DNA from: Sphingomonas natans
Lineage (GTDB): Bacteria; Pseudomonadota; Alphaproteobacteria; Sphingomonadales; Sphingomonadaceae
Reading direction: 5' to 3'
Length of the DNA: 64,000 bases
Assembly: GCF_030546695.1 (NCBI RefSeq)
Contig: NZ_JAUOTP010000008.1
Span: 1-64,000 of the forward strand
This document shows, in pieces, positions 1 to 9,274 of the stretch. The notes under the pieces are model-generated. The model saw only the letters and a program-made list of their open reading frames with translations, was not told the origin of the DNA and did not search any database. The position numbers were made by a program, and so were the translations under genes. How positions within the stretch are numbered: position 1 is the stretch's first letter; every line of letters starts with the position of its first letter.

Positions 1-177
1 CCTTAAAACCGCCGAGACCCGGAGCCGCCGCCCACATGTCCCTTCATCATTCCAACAATGAGAAAAAGCCAACCGCCCAATCGGCAACTTTCCTTCCCTC
101 CTGTTGCCAGGGTGGTTGGGTGAGCTACCGATTTAGCGGTGAACCGCGCTTCACTGGTTGGCGAAGCGCCGTTGACG
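1..177 (-). other. Structured untranslated leader, possibly of an rRNA operon
   Basis: Downstream of the leftward promoter the transcript can form a hairpin from GCGCTTC (163-169 and 146-152 as complements) and a second short one around 136-147. It then carries GGCTTTTTCTCATTGT (55-70, minus strand), which resembles a boxA antitermination element. Only a very short reading frame is present (15 codons from about 50 leftward). The combination of strong promoter, stem-loops and boxA-like box suggests a 16S rRNA leader; the rRNA itself is outside the window, so this stays an inference. Confidence 0.35.
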
Positions 178-183
178 AGGGGG

Positions 184-212
184 TATCTAGGCGGGGAGCC
201 CGGACCCGTCAA
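184..212 (-). promoter_or_regulatory. Strong sigma70-like promoter reading left
   Basis: On the minus strand TTGACG (207-212) is followed after exactly 17 bases by TAGATA (184-189), close to the housekeeping consensus. The predicted start is near 177. No coding region follows within the window, so it should serve an RNA or a gene beyond the left edge. The stretch 213-355 between it and the CBS gene holds nothing I can recognise. Confidence 0.5.
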
Positions 213-355
213 CCGCGCTTTGCAATTTTGTGTCGTGACGGCGACATCCAGCTGAAAAGACGTTAGACATCAATCACTTGATCGGCGCGCGATTGCGACA
301 AATCATGCTCCTCGAACAGTTTCGCGAGCCATCCCGGCCCCCGAATCGCAAGGAG

Positions 356-781
356 TCACCCCGCAATATAGGCCCGCATCGCTTCTGCTTCGCTCTCGAT
401 CCGGTCGATCCGGGCCTTCACGAGGTCCCCGATCGAGACGAAGCCGACCATCCGCTCCTCGTGCATCACCGGCAGATGCCGAATCCGCCGCCGGGTCATC
501 AGCGACAGACCGGCGAGCAGGCTCGTCTCGAGATCGACGGTGATCGGCGGCGCGGTCATCATCTCGCGCACGGGGCGATCGAGCGCGGCGGGGCCGAGCC
601 GCTTGAGCGACTGGATCACGTCGCGTTCGGACATGATCCCGCTCACGGCGCCGCCTTCGGTCACGGGGACCGCGCCGATGCGCTTCTCGGTCAGGATGTC
701 GATCAGTTCGCGCAGGCTCGTCTGCGGGGAGACAGTGACGATCTCGTCGCCCTTGTCCCGGAGTATAGCGGCTATCGTCAC
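356..781 (-). CDS. CBS domain protein
   Basis: A 141-residue cytoplasmic protein made almost entirely of a tandem pair of CBS domains (about residues 8-60 and 75-130), the Bateman module that binds adenosyl nucleotides. Visible signatures are GAVPV and SERDVI in the first half and HLPVM and GFVSIGDLV in the second. Stand-alone CBS pairs of this size are common in alphaproteobacteria and usually act as small regulatory modules; the ligand and partner cannot be told from sequence. It is transcribed away from flhB and does not look operonic with it. Confidence 0.85.
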   Translation of the reverse strand: MTIAAILRDKGDEIVTVSPQTSLRELIDILTEKRIGAVPVTEGGAVSGIMSERDVIQSLKRLGPAALDRPVREMMTAPPITVDLETSLLAGLSLMTRRRIRHLPVMHEERMVGFVSIGDLVKARIDRIESEAEAMRAYIAG

Positions 782-961
782 AACGCAGCCTCCTTCAGAT
801 CCTCTCTTGCCGATCTCAACGCCGGCGCCTCGATGATTTCACGAGCGGGACGCAAAGGGAAGCGCTTTCGCCTCCCGAGCCGGGCGTCGCCGGTGCCCGC
901 CGAGGCATTTCGGCAACCTCTCCTAACTTCGTCTTAACCATATCCGCGGCATGCGGGGGTC

Positions 962-2101
962 ATGGCAGACAAGCCCGATCGCGACGAACAGACAGAAGCC
1001 CCGACCGAGAAGCATCGGAAGGAGGCGGTAGAGCAGGGCGACGTCCTCCAGTCGCGCGAGCTCGGCACCGCGCTCGTCATCCTGTCGGGCGCCGCCTGGA
1101 TCGCGCTCGCCGGCCCCTGGTTCGTCGGCGCCTGCCGCGACGTGCTCGCGCGCGGGCTGACCTTCGATCGCGCGTCGATCGACGGCTTCGATCCCCGCCA
1201 GGTCGCGATCGGCCTGATCCTCCCCGTGCTGCTGCCGCTCGCCACCTTGTTCGGAGTCACGCTCGTCGCCGCGGTCGGCACGCCCGCCGTGCTGGGCTCA
1301 CTCGGCTTTCGCTGGGGTGCGGTCGCGTTCAAGCCCAACAAGCTCAATCCGCTGAGCGGCATCAAGCGCATCTTCGGGATGCAGGGGTTGATCGAGCTCG
1401 GCAAGTCGATGGTCAAGGTCGGCCTGCTGGGCGCGGTCGCCTATTGGATGCTGAAGGGGCGGATGCCCCAGCTCGTCGGCATGGGCCGCGGCGACATCGC
1501 CGGCGAACTGGGCGAGATCGGCCACGTCTTCACCGTCTCGATCCTCGTCATGGCGCTGGCGCTCGGCGCGATCGCCGGGCTCGACATCCCGACCCAGCTC
1601 TATCAGCGCGCCGGCCGGCTGCGCATGAGCAAGCAGCAGGTCAAGGAAGAGCATAAGCAGAGCGAAGGCTCGTCCGAGATGAAGGGCGCGCGCCGCCGCC
1701 GCCAGCACGAGATCCTCAGCGGATCCGCGCGCAAGGCCGTGCCCGAGGCGACCGTCGTGCTCACCAACCCGACCCACTTCGCGGTCGCGCTGCGCTATCG
1801 GCCGGGCTTCGATTCGGTGCCGATCGTCGTCGCGCGCGGCAAGGACGAGACTGCGCGCGCGATCCGCGAGCTGGCGGACAAGCATGCCGTGCCGATCCTC
1901 AGCTATCCGCAGCTCACCCGAGCACTCTATTTCACCTCGCGCACGGGCCACACGATCCGCGACGATCTGTTCATCGCGGTCGCGACCGTGCTCGCCTTCG
2001 TCTTCAATCTCGATCGGGCGATGGCGGAGGGCGTCCGCCAGCCGCAGATTGACGTGCCGCCCGCCGCGCGCTTCGACGAAAAGGGCCGCGCGAGCGCCTG
2101 A
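962..2101 (+). CDS. flhB: Flagellar type III export protein FlhB
   Basis: FlhB (379 aa) is the inner-membrane switch protein of the flagellar export gate, changing substrate class from rod/hook to filament. The N-terminus has the family DEQTEAPTEKH stretch, then four hydrophobic segments (about residues 35-55, 85-110, 145-165, 190-210) and the basic cytoplasmic domain. The autocleavage motif NPTH lies at residues 269-272, the same numbering as in enteric FlhB, so self-cleavage should be intact. It heads a short flagellar run with fliD and fliS; other flagellar genes are not in this window. Confidence 0.95.
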   Translation: MADKPDRDEQTEAPTEKHRKEAVEQGDVLQSRELGTALVILSGAAWIALAGPWFVGACRDVLARGLTFDRASIDGFDPRQVAIGLILPVLLPLATLFGVTLVAAVGTPAVLGSLGFRWGAVAFKPNKLNPLSGIKRIFGMQGLIELGKSMVKVGLLGAVAYWMLKGRMPQLVGMGRGDIAGELGEIGHVFTVSILVMALALGAIAGLDIPTQLYQRAGRLRMSKQQVKEEHKQSEGSSEMKGARRRRQHEILSGSARKAVPEATVVLTNPTHFAVALRYRPGFDSVPIVVARGKDETARAIRELADKHAVPILSYPQLTRALYFTSRTGHTIRDDLFIAVATVLAFVFNLDRAMAEGVRQPQIDVPPAARFDEKGRASA

Positions 2102-2141
2102 TGACCCGGCCGACCCGACCCGTTTTCGTCGCGCGAAACGC

Positions 2142-2168
2142 TAAACCGCAAGGCCCAACCGCCGTTAT
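2142..2168 (+). promoter_or_regulatory. Sigma28 (FliA)-like promoter before fliD
   Basis: TAAA (2142-2145), a 15-base spacer and GCCGTTAT (2161-2168) match the class-III flagellar consensus TAAA-N15-GCCGATAA in 10 of 12 fixed positions. It would start transcription about 18 bases before the fliD ATG, with a GGAG ribosome site at 2177-2180. That fits fliD and fliS being late flagellar genes. Confidence 0.5.
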
Positions 2169-2192
2169 TCCGAACCGGAGACGCCGCCGCTT

Positions 2193-4163
2193 ATGACCAC
2201 CACCTCATCCACGGCCGCGTCGAGCGGAAGCGCGATCCTGACGGCGCTCGGCGCCGGCTCGGGCATCGACACGGCGAGCCTTGTCACGAGCCTCGTCTCC
2301 GCGACCTACGATCCCAAGACGAGCGCGGTGACCGCCAAGGAGACGGCGAACACCGCCAAGGTCTCGACGCTGGCGACGCTCTCGAACGGCATCGACGCCT
2401 TCTCGACCGCGCTCGGCACCCTGATCTCGGGCGGCACCCTGTTCACCCAGCCGACCAGCTCGGACAGCAGCGTGTTGACCGCGACCGCCAATGCCGGCGC
2501 ACAGATCGGTGCTCTATCGGCGCAGCTCAGCGTCCGCCAAGTCGCGCAGGCGCAGAGCCTCGTCTCTGGCTATTACGCCAATTCGGGCGCAGCGGTCGGC
2601 ACCGGCACGCTGCTGATCGGCTCGGGCGCGGCGAGCTATGCGGTCACGATCGACAGCACCAACAATACGCTCGCCGGCGTCGCCCGCGCGATCAACGGCA
2701 GCGGCGCGGGCCTCACCGCCAGCGTCGTCACCGACGCGACCGGTGCGCGCCTGACGATCAAGGGCGCGACCGGCGCCGCCAACGCCTTCACGCTCACGCC
2801 AGGACCCAATGCGGCTGCGGGCCTCGCCGCGCTCGCCTTCGACAGTTCGGGCATGACCGTCTCGGGCACCGCGGTGGTCTCGCCGACGCTCACCGACGCA
2901 ACCACCGCCGCCGTCGGCCAGGGCAGCTTCACGCTGACCACCGCCCAGGGCAGCGCGACGCTCGCGATCGATGCGTCATCCGACAATCTGACGGGCCTTG
3001 CCGCGGCGATCAACGGCGCGGGGCTCGGCCTCACCGCCTCGATCGTCACCGATTCGTCGGGCTCGCGCCTGTCGCTGAGCGACGGCAGCGGCAGTGCGCC
3101 CAGCTTCACGCTCGCGCCGGCGAGCGATGCGCAGATCGGGCTCGTCCGCTTCGCCTTCCCCGTGCCCACCAACGGCATGACGCGCGCGCAGACCGCGCAG
3201 GACGCGATCGTCCGCGTCGACGGCGTCGACGTCACCCGCGCGAGCAACACGATCGACGACATCGTCGACGGCATCACGCTGAAGCTCGTCTCGGCCGCGC
3301 CGACGCAGACGATCACGCTGGGCGCGACGCGCCCGACCGCGGCGATCACGCAGGCGGTCAGCGATTTCGTCGCCGCCTATAATGAGCTCAAAGGCCAGAT
3401 CGACGTCGCGAGCGCGTCCAGCGTCGCGGATGCGGACGGCAACATCACGACCGGCCCGCTCTACAATAACAGCGCGATCCGCCAGATGCAGACGCAGCTC
3501 TCGCGCCTGACCTCGACCGTGCTCAACACGAGCGGCGGGCCGAGTACGCTTGCGGAGATCGGCGTCTCCACCAATCGCGACGGCAGCCTCACGCTCGACA
3601 GCGCCCTGCTGACCAAGCAGCTCACCGCTTATCCCAACGCGGTCGAGGCGATGTTCAATCCCACGCAGCATGCGTCGAGCCCGCTCATCAAGATCACGAG
3701 CGCGATGGGCGCGACCAAGCCCGGCACCTATCAGCTGACCGACATCGTCGCGGAGACCAGCGGCCATTCCGCCTCGGGCTCGATCGCCGGCGTCGCCGGC
3801 GTGACGACGGGCTCGAAACTCTATGCCTCGGTCGGCTCCAGCGCGAGCGGGCTCGTCATCGAGCCGAGCGGCGACATCTCCAGCGCGACGATCACGGTCG
3901 ATCTCGGGCTCGGCGGCGCGCTGCAGGCGATCCGCGATTCGCTGCGCTCCAGCGGCGGCGTGCTCGATTCGCTCAGCACGCAGCTGACCAGCGAGAAGAC
4001 CGATCTTGCCAGCCAGCTGACCAAGCTGACCGACGACAGCACCGCCTATCGCGCGCGGCTCGTCACCCAATTCTCGGCGATGACGACCCGCGTCGCCGCC
4101 TACAAGGCGACCCAGAGCTATATCGAGCAGCAGGTTGCCGTCTGGACGAAGAGCGACAGTTAA
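2193..4163 (+). CDS. fliD: Flagellar filament cap protein FliD
   Basis: FliD/HAP2 (656 aa) caps the growing filament and inserts flagellin subunits. The N-terminal hook-associated part shows GAGSGIDTASLV near residues 20-31. The middle carries two Ala/Ser/Thr-rich repeats of the flagellin hook IN type (around 115-200 and 225-300), and the C-terminus is the heptad-rich FliD_C part ending in a helix around YKATQSYIEQQ. It is longer than the roughly 470-residue enteric protein because of the repeated central region, a common variation. fliS follows after 2 bases. Confidence 0.92.
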   Translation: MTTTSSTAASSGSAILTALGAGSGIDTASLVTSLVSATYDPKTSAVTAKETANTAKVSTLATLSNGIDAFSTALGTLISGGTLFTQPTSSDSSVLTATANAGAQIGALSAQLSVRQVAQAQSLVSGYYANSGAAVGTGTLLIGSGAASYAVTIDSTNNTLAGVARAINGSGAGLTASVVTDATGARLTIKGATGAANAFTLTPGPNAAAGLAALAFDSSGMTVSGTAVVSPTLTDATTAAVGQGSFTLTTAQGSATLAIDASSDNLTGLAAAINGAGLGLTASIVTDSSGSRLSLSDGSGSAPSFTLAPASDAQIGLVRFAFPVPTNGMTRAQTAQDAIVRVDGVDVTRASNTIDDIVDGITLKLVSAAPTQTITLGATRPTAAITQAVSDFVAAYNELKGQIDVASASSVADADGNITTGPLYNNSAIRQMQTQLSRLTSTVLNTSGGPSTLAEIGVSTNRDGSLTLDSALLTKQLTAYPNAVEAMFNPTQHASSPLIKITSAMGATKPGTYQLTDIVAETSGHSASGSIAGVAGVTTGSKLYASVGSSASGLVIEPSGDISSATITVDLGLGGALQAIRDSLRSSGGVLDSLSTQLTSEKTDLASQLTKLTDDSTAYRARLVTQFSAMTTRVAAYKATQSYIEQQVAVWTKSDS

Positions 4164-4165
4164 GA

Positions 4166-4558
4166 ATGTTCGGAGCACCCTCCCGTTACGGCGCCGGCAC
4201 CGCGGCACGCTATCGCTCGGTCGACGTGAATGCGCGCGTCGAGGGCGCGAGCCCGCATCAGCTGATCGTCATCCTGTTCGAGGAATTGATGAAAGCGCTC
4301 GATTCGCTGCGCGCGGCCGAGGCGGCCGGCGACCGCGGCAGATCGGCTCCGCTCCAGTCGCGCGCGCTCTCGATCCTGCACGGACTGGAGACCGGGCTCG
4401 ACATGGACAAGGGCGGCGAGATCGCGCTGAGCCTCGCCAAGATCTACCGCGAGGCCCGCCGCCTGCTCAACACGAGCGGCCCGACCCGCGATGCCGCGCT
4501 GGAGCAGGCGCGCACGATGCTCGCCGAGGTCGCCGGCGCCTGGATGTCGATCGGCTGA
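4166..4558 (+). CDS. fliS: Flagellin chaperone FliS
   Basis: FliS (130 aa) binds the flagellin C-terminus in the cytoplasm and prevents early polymerisation before export. The family signature is visible as VEGASPHQLIVILFEELMKAL near the N-terminus (residues about 22-41), followed by the helical bundle with LARIYREARRLL-like helices. Length is typical. It starts 2 bases after the fliD stop and so should be translationally coupled to it. Confidence 0.92.
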   Translation: MFGAPSRYGAGTAARYRSVDVNARVEGASPHQLIVILFEELMKALDSLRAAEAAGDRGRSAPLQSRALSILHGLETGLDMDKGGEIALSLAKIYREARRLLNTSGPTRDAALEQARTMLAEVAGAWMSIG

Positions 4559-4589
4559 GAGACGTCTCCAGACACCCGCACGCGGGCGA

Positions 4590-5909
4590 TCAGCTGGCCG
4601 GCGCCAGCATCAGCACCGTCAGCGTCAGCGTGCGCACGCCCGTCCGGATCGCCTTGTCGTGGTTGGGTGCGAAGAAGGGCGAATGGTTGGTCGGCACCGG
4701 CTGACCCTTCGTCGCATAATCGGCGATCACGTCCGCATCATAGCCGCCGATACTGTAGAAGAGCGACGGCACCCCCGCCTCGACATAAGCCGAGAAATCC
4801 TCGCTCGCCGACCAGCCGGGCAGTTCGGGCCGCACATAGTTGATCGTGTCGCCACCGGCCTTCGTCAGATAATCGGCCGCCTGCACCGCCAATTTGTGAT
4901 CGTTCATCACCGCATCGAGCGCATTGGGGTGGCGGATTTCGGGCTCGGGCGCGCCGGCCATGATCGCGGCGCCCTTCGCGGTCCGCGTCACGCCGTCGAG
5001 CAGCCGCGTGCGCACCTCGGTCGAGAAGGAGCGGATGCTGAGCTTCACCATTGCGTTGTCGGGAATGATGTTGGGCACGGTGCCGCCCTGGAAGCTGCCG
5101 ACCGTGACCACGCCGAAGCTGCCCGCTTCCTTCTCGCGCGACACGACCGTTTGCACGTCGCTGACGAAATGCGCGCCCATCACGATCGGATCGATCGACG
5201 CGCTCGGGATCGAGCCGTGCGCGCCGCGCCCCTTGAACAGGATCTCCAGCGTGTCGCTGTTCGAGGTGGCGGCGCCGTCCTTGACCCCGACCGTGCCGGA
5301 CTCGGCCGAGCCGACATGCGCGCCGATCGCAAAGTCGGGCTTCGGGAACTTCGTGAACAGCCCGTCGGCGAGCATCGCCTTGGCGCCCGCGCCGATCTCC
5401 TCGGCGGGCTGGGCGATGAACATCACTGTCCCCTGCCATGCGCTCTTCATCGCGACGAGCGCCCTGGCCGTGCCGATCCACCACGCCATGTGATTGTCGT
5501 GCCCGCAGCTTTCGGCGACGAAGCTCTTGCCGCCGCCCGCCATCTCGACCTGGACGCGGCTCGCATAGGCCAGCCCCGTCTTCTCCTCCATCGGCAGCCC
5601 GTCCATCTCGGTCCGCACCATGATCACGGGCCCCGCGCCGTTCTTCAGGATCGCGACGACGCCCGTCTTGCCGACGCCTTCGGTGACGGTGAAGCCCAGA
5701 GCACGCATCTCCTTGGCGAGGATCGCGGCCGATCGTGTCTCGGTGAAGGCGAGTTCGGGGTGCGCGTGGATATCCTTGTAGAGCGCATCCAGCCCCGCCC
5801 AGTTCTTGGCGATCGAGGCATCCACCGCCTGCACCGCCGCCTTCGGCTCCATCGCCGCCGCCGATCCGGCCAGCAGCATCGCCGCCACGCCTGCGAAGGC
5901 GGCCCTCAT
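4590..5909 (-). CDS. Secreted M20 family amidohydrolase/peptidase
   Basis: A 439-residue member of the M20 metallohydrolase family (amidohydrolase, IAA-amino-acid/hippurate hydrolase type). The first 22 residues form a signal peptide ending AAAMEP, so it probably acts in the periplasm. [10 protein letters not shown] (substrate-side His-Pro motif), [18 protein letters not shown] and the [14 protein letters not shown] block carry the expected metal ligands (Asp, His, Glu-Glu); a late SASEDFSAY supplies the last segment. Start chosen at 5909, where ATGA overlaps the stop of the upstream enoyl-CoA hydratase gene, implying coupled expression. The physiological substrate is unknown. Confidence 0.88.
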   Translation of the reverse strand: MRAAFAGVAAMLLAGSAAAMEPKAAVQAVDASIAKNWAGLDALYKDIHAHPELAFTETRSAAILAKEMRALGFTVTEGVGKTGVVAILKNGAGPVIMVRTEMDGLPMEEKTGLAYASRVQVEMAGGGKSFVAESCGHDNHMAWWIGTARALVAMKSAWQGTVMFIAQPAEEIGAGAKAMLADGLFTKFPKPDFAIGAHVGSAESGTVGVKDGAATSNSDTLEILFKGRGAHGSIPSASIDPIVMGAHFVSDVQTVVSREKEAGSFGVVTVGSFQGGTVPNIIPDNAMVKLSIRSFSTEVRTRLLDGVTRTAKGAAIMAGAPEPEIRHPNALDAVMNDHKLAVQAADYLTKAGGDTINYVRPELPGWSASEDFSAYVEAGVPSLFYSIGGYDADVIADYATKGQPVPTNHSPFFAPNHDKAIRTGVRTLTLTVLMLAPAS

Positions 5910-6682
5910 CGGCCGGTCCAGACGCCGGCGCGCTTCTCGGCGAAGGCACTCATGCCTTCGGTCTTGTCCTCCGTCCCGCACAGGGAATGGAACAGCCGCC
6001 GCTCGAACAGCAGCCCCATCGACAGCCCCGTCTCGAAGGCGGCGTTGACCATCTCCTTGTTGGCGAGCGCGGCCAGCGGCGCCATGCCAGCGATCGTCGC
6101 CGCGGTCTTCAGCGCGTCCGCAATCAGGTCGGCCGCCGGCACGATCCGCGCGACGAGGCTTGCGCGCTCGGCTTCCTCCGCGTCCATCATCCGCCCCGTC
6201 AGGCACATCTCCATCGCCTTGGCCTTGCCCACCGCGCGCGTCAGCCGCTGCGATCCGCCCATGCCCGGCGCCACGGCCAGCTTGATCTCGGGCTGGCCGA
6301 ACTTGGCGGTGTCGGCGGCAAGGATGAAATCGGCCATCATCGCCAGTTCGCAGCCGCCGCCGAGCGCGAAGCCGGCTACCGCCGCGATCCACGGCTTGCG
6401 CGTCGCGGTGACCCGCTCCCAGCCTGCGAAATAATTGGTGCCGAACACTTCGGCGAAGCCCTTGCTCTGCATCTCCTTGATGTCGGCGCCCGCCGCGAAC
6501 GCCTTCTCGCTGCCCGTCAGCACGAGGCAGCGCTGCTCGCGATCGGCATCGTAAGCGGCGAAGGCGGCGGTCAGATCGGCCAGCACCTGCGAGTTGATCG
6601 CGTTCAGCGCCTGCGGCCGATTGAGGCGGACGAGCGTGACCGCGTCGTGCCGCTCGATCAGCAAGGTCTCGTAATCCGCCAT
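5906..6682 (-). CDS. Enoyl-CoA hydratase
   Basis: A 258-residue crotonase-fold enzyme, expected to hydrate 2-enoyl-CoA in fatty-acid beta-oxidation. The oxyanion-hole signatures are GADIKEM and the block [13 protein letters not shown] (about residues 97-109). The catalytic acid positions fall in the expected GCELAMM and [13 protein letters not shown] segments. Start at 6682 is supported by GGGGAG seven bases upstream. It is the first gene of a two-gene unit with the M20 hydrolase. Confidence 0.92.
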   Translation of the reverse strand: MADYETLLIERHDAVTLVRLNRPQALNAINSQVLADLTAAFAAYDADREQRCLVLTGSEKAFAAGADIKEMQSKGFAEVFGTNYFAGWERVTATRKPWIAAVAGFALGGGCELAMMADFILAADTAKFGQPEIKLAVAPGMGGSQRLTRAVGKAKAMEMCLTGRMMDAEEAERASLVARIVPAADLIADALKTAATIAGMAPLAALANKEMVNAAFETGLSMGLLFERRLFHSLCGTEDKTEGMSAFAEKRAGVWTGR

Positions 6683-6813
6683 GTTTCTCCCCTCGGGCAT
6701 CGCCCGCTTTTCGCCGCAGCCCGCCGCATTTGCAACGCGCCGCAGCGCCGCCGCCGCGATCTTGAGGCACAGACCCGGCGACATCGCCGCCCCCGCCTGA
6801 CATAAGGCGGGCC

Positions 6814-7797
6814 ATGTCCGGCGCGCACAGTCACTCCCACGCTCATGCCCATGGCGATCATGGCCATTCCCATCACGGCCATAGCCATGCTGGCCATAGC
6901 CATGGCGGCCACAGTCACGCCCCCGCCAGCTTCGGCCGCGCCTTCGCGATCGGCACCGCGCTCAATCTCGGCTTCGTCGCGGTCGAGGCGGGCTATGGCA
7001 TCGCCAGCGGATCGATGTCGCTGCTCGCGGATGCGGGCCACAATCTCTCCGACGTGCTGGGCCTCGGCATCGCCTGGACCGCCGCCAGCCTCGGCAAGCG
7101 CGCGCCCAAGGGCCGCTATACCTATGGCCTGCGCAGCAGCTCGATCCTCGCCGCGCTCGTGAACGCGCTCCTGCTGCTCGTCGCGATCGGCGTGATCGCG
7201 GTCGAGGCGGTCGGCCGCTTCTTCCATCCCGAGCCGATTGCCGCGGGCACGGTGATGATCGTCGCCGCCATTGGCATCCTCGTCAACGGCATCACCGCCT
7301 TGCTGTTCGCGCGCGGCGGCAAGGACGACATCAACATCCGCGGCGCCTTCCTCCATATGGCGGCCGATGCCGCCATCTCGGCCGGCGTCGTCGTCGCCGG
7401 CTTCCTGATCCTCAAGACCGGGCTCGTCTGGATCGATCCCGCGGTCAGCCTCATCGTCACCGCAATCGTCGCGTTCGGCACGTGGGGGCTGCTGCGCGAT
7501 TCGGTGAATATGAGCCTCCACGCCGCCCCGCCCGGCGTCGATCCCGCCGCGGTCGGCGCCTTCCTCGCGGCCGAGCCCGGCGTCTCTGCGATTCACGATC
7601 TCCACGTCTGGCCGATGAGCACGACCGAGACGGCGCTGACCGTCCACCTGATCCTGCCGACCGGCTATCCGGGCGACGCCTTCGCCGCCGGCCTCGCCGA
7701 TCGCCTCCAGCACAAATTCGGCATCGATCACACGACGATCCAGATCGAGACCGACGATTGCGGCGGCTGCACCCTCCACGCCGAGGCCACCGCCTGA
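6814..7797 (+). CDS. Cation diffusion facilitator, zinc/cobalt exporter
   Basis: A 327-residue CDF (ZnT/CzcD-type) inner-membrane antiporter that exports Zn2+ or a related divalent metal. The first 37 residues are an extreme His run ([19 protein letters not shown] and further GHSH units), a cytoplasmic metal-binding tail. Six membrane segments follow; the metal site ligands HNLSD (TM2) and HMAAD (TM5) match the HxxxD pattern of the family. The C-terminal cytoplasmic domain has [14 protein letters not shown] at the very end adds possible ligands. Ribosome site AAGGCGG precedes the ATG. Confidence 0.93.
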   Translation: MSGAHSHSHAHAHGDHGHSHHGHSHAGHSHGGHSHAPASFGRAFAIGTALNLGFVAVEAGYGIASGSMSLLADAGHNLSDVLGLGIAWTAASLGKRAPKGRYTYGLRSSSILAALVNALLLLVAIGVIAVEAVGRFFHPEPIAAGTVMIVAAIGILVNGITALLFARGGKDDINIRGAFLHMAADAAISAGVVVAGFLILKTGLVWIDPAVSLIVTAIVAFGTWGLLRDSVNMSLHAAPPGVDPAAVGAFLAAEPGVSAIHDLHVWPMSTTETALTVHLILPTGYPGDAFAAGLADRLQHKFGIDHTTIQIETDDCGGCTLHAEATA

Positions 7798-8013
7798 CGG
7801 AAAAGATTTCGCTGTCCTACACGCAAAGCCTTTGTCAGCGTGTGTGCCCGGATCCCGAACCAGGCTCTTTCCACCGTCGAGACATGTCCCGCGCAAATCT
7901 GCGCCGACCCTCTGCCGCAGCCGGGAGAGCGTCGGATGACGCTATTCTTTGGCTCCCCTCGCATCCGCCCGCCGCAAGCGGATCGCGCTGTCCTTTGGCC
8001 CCTTCAGGCCCGG

Positions 8014-8853
8014 TCAGCCCTTAAGCCGCGCCGCATGCCAGGCCAGATGCCCGGCCATGAAGGTCGAGATGAAATAATAGCTGTGGTCGTAGCCGGGCTG
8101 CATCCGCAGCGTCAGCTTCTGCCCCGCCGCCGCACAGGCCTGCTCCAGCAATTCGGGCCGCAACTCCTTGGCGAGGAAGACGTCCGCCTCGCCCTGGTCG
8201 ATCAGCAGATCGGGCACCCGCGCGCCCGCCTCGATCAGCGCGACCGCATCATGCTTCGCCCAGGCCGCCCGATCCGGCCCAAGATAACCGCCGAGCGCCT
8301 TCTCGCCCCACGAGACACGCGAGGGCGCCACGATCGGCGCGAACGCCGACACCGCCTTGTAGCGTTTGGGGAAGGTCAGCCCGATGGTCAGCGCGCCATG
8401 CCCGCCCATCGAATGGCCCATGATGGACTGCCGCTCGAGATCGGCCGGAAAGTAGGCCGCAAGCAGCGTCGGCAGCTCTTCGGTCACATAGGTCCACATC
8501 CGGTAGTTGGCCGCGAACGGCTCTTCGGTGGCATCGACATAGAAGCCTGCGCCCAGTCCGAAATCATAGGCCCCGTCCGGATCGCCGGGCACCTCCGGGC
8601 CGCGCGGGCTCGTATCCGGCGCGACGAAGATCAGCCCGAGTTCCGCGCAGGCCGCGCGATACTCGCCTTTCTCGGTGACGTTGGCATGCGTGCAGGTCAG
8701 GCCCGACAGATACCAGACGACCGGTAGAGTCTCCCCTTCGGCATGCGGCGGCACGAAGACCGAGAACGTCATGTCCGTACCCGTCGCGGTCGAGGCATGG
8801 CGATACACGCCCTGCTCGCCGCCATGGGCGCGATTCACCGATAACGTCTCCAT
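8014..8853 (-). CDS. fghA: S-formylglutathione hydrolase
   Basis: An alpha/beta hydrolase (279 aa) of the esterase D family that hydrolyses S-formylglutathione to formate and glutathione, the second step of glutathione-dependent formaldehyde oxidation. The nucleophile elbow is GHSMGGHGAL (Ser near residue 147). The family motif LSGLTC sits near residue 50, the acid is in DQGEADVF and the His in GYDHSYYF. It is the last gene of an operon with frmA and a VOC protein (gap 13 bases), which confirms the role. Confidence 0.95.
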   Translation of the reverse strand: METLSVNRAHGGEQGVYRHASTATGTDMTFSVFVPPHAEGETLPVVWYLSGLTCTHANVTEKGEYRAACAELGLIFVAPDTSPRGPEVPGDPDGAYDFGLGAGFYVDATEEPFAANYRMWTYVTEELPTLLAAYFPADLERQSIMGHSMGGHGALTIGLTFPKRYKAVSAFAPIVAPSRVSWGEKALGGYLGPDRAAWAKHDAVALIEAGARVPDLLIDQGEADVFLAKELRPELLEQACAAAGQKLTLRMQPGYDHSYYFISTFMAGHLAWHAARLKG

Positions 8854-8866
8854 CGTCAGCCGCCTA

Positions 8867-9256
8867 TCAAGTCGCGCGCTGGGGGATGTGGACGCCGCAC
8901 AGCTTGTTGCCGGCCGGATCGCGCAGATAGGCGAGATACATCGGTCCGAAGCCGCCTTCGCGCCAGCCGGGCGGATCCTCGCAACTCGCCCCGCCCGCGG
9001 CGATCCCCGCCGAATGCCAGCTGTCGGCCTGCTCGGGCGATGTCATCGCAAAGCCGATCGTGCCGCCATTCGCATGGCAGGCATCCTCGCCGTTGATCGG
9101 CTTGGTGATCGCGAAGAACCCACCGGGCGCCATCCAGAAGATCCGGCCCTTCTCGTCCGGAAAGCCCGGTGACAGGCCCAGCGCCCCGAACGCGGCATCG
9201 TAGAAGGACCGCGACATGTTGAGATCGTTCGTCCCCACCATCACATGACTGAACAT
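8867..9256 (-). CDS. VOC/glyoxalase-like protein
   Basis: A 129-residue protein of the vicinal-oxygen-chelate superfamily. It opens with FSHVMVGTNDLNMSRSFYD and closes with AYLRDPAGNKLCGVHIP, the paired beta-alpha-beta-beta-beta modules of this fold. A His near the N-terminus is a potential metal ligand. It lies between frmA (gap 18) and fghA (gap 13) in one transcription unit, so a role with glutathione thioesters or hemithioacetals is likely but unproven. Confidence 0.85.
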   Translation of the reverse strand: MFSHVMVGTNDLNMSRSFYDAAFGALGLSPGFPDEKGRIFWMAPGGFFAITKPINGEDACHANGGTIGFAMTSPEQADSWHSAGIAAGGASCEDPPGWREGGFGPMYLAYLRDPAGNKLCGVHIPQRAT

Positions 9257-9274
9257 CGGCTTCCCCCTTCCTGA

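Noticed and set aside
2976-4208. 410-codon open frame on the minus strand across fliD
   Set aside because: It is Arg/Asp/Gly-rich, has no recognisable motif and lies antisense to a clear fliD; it is a GC-driven shadow.
4491-6434. 647-codon open frame on the plus strand across the M20 and hydratase genes
   Set aside because: Low-complexity composition with no family features; both antisense genes have intact catalytic motifs.
6814-6930. Tandem-repeat tract, possible CRISPR or microsatellite
   Set aside because: It is the His-rich coding start of the CDF transporter, with irregular GHSH units and no spacers.
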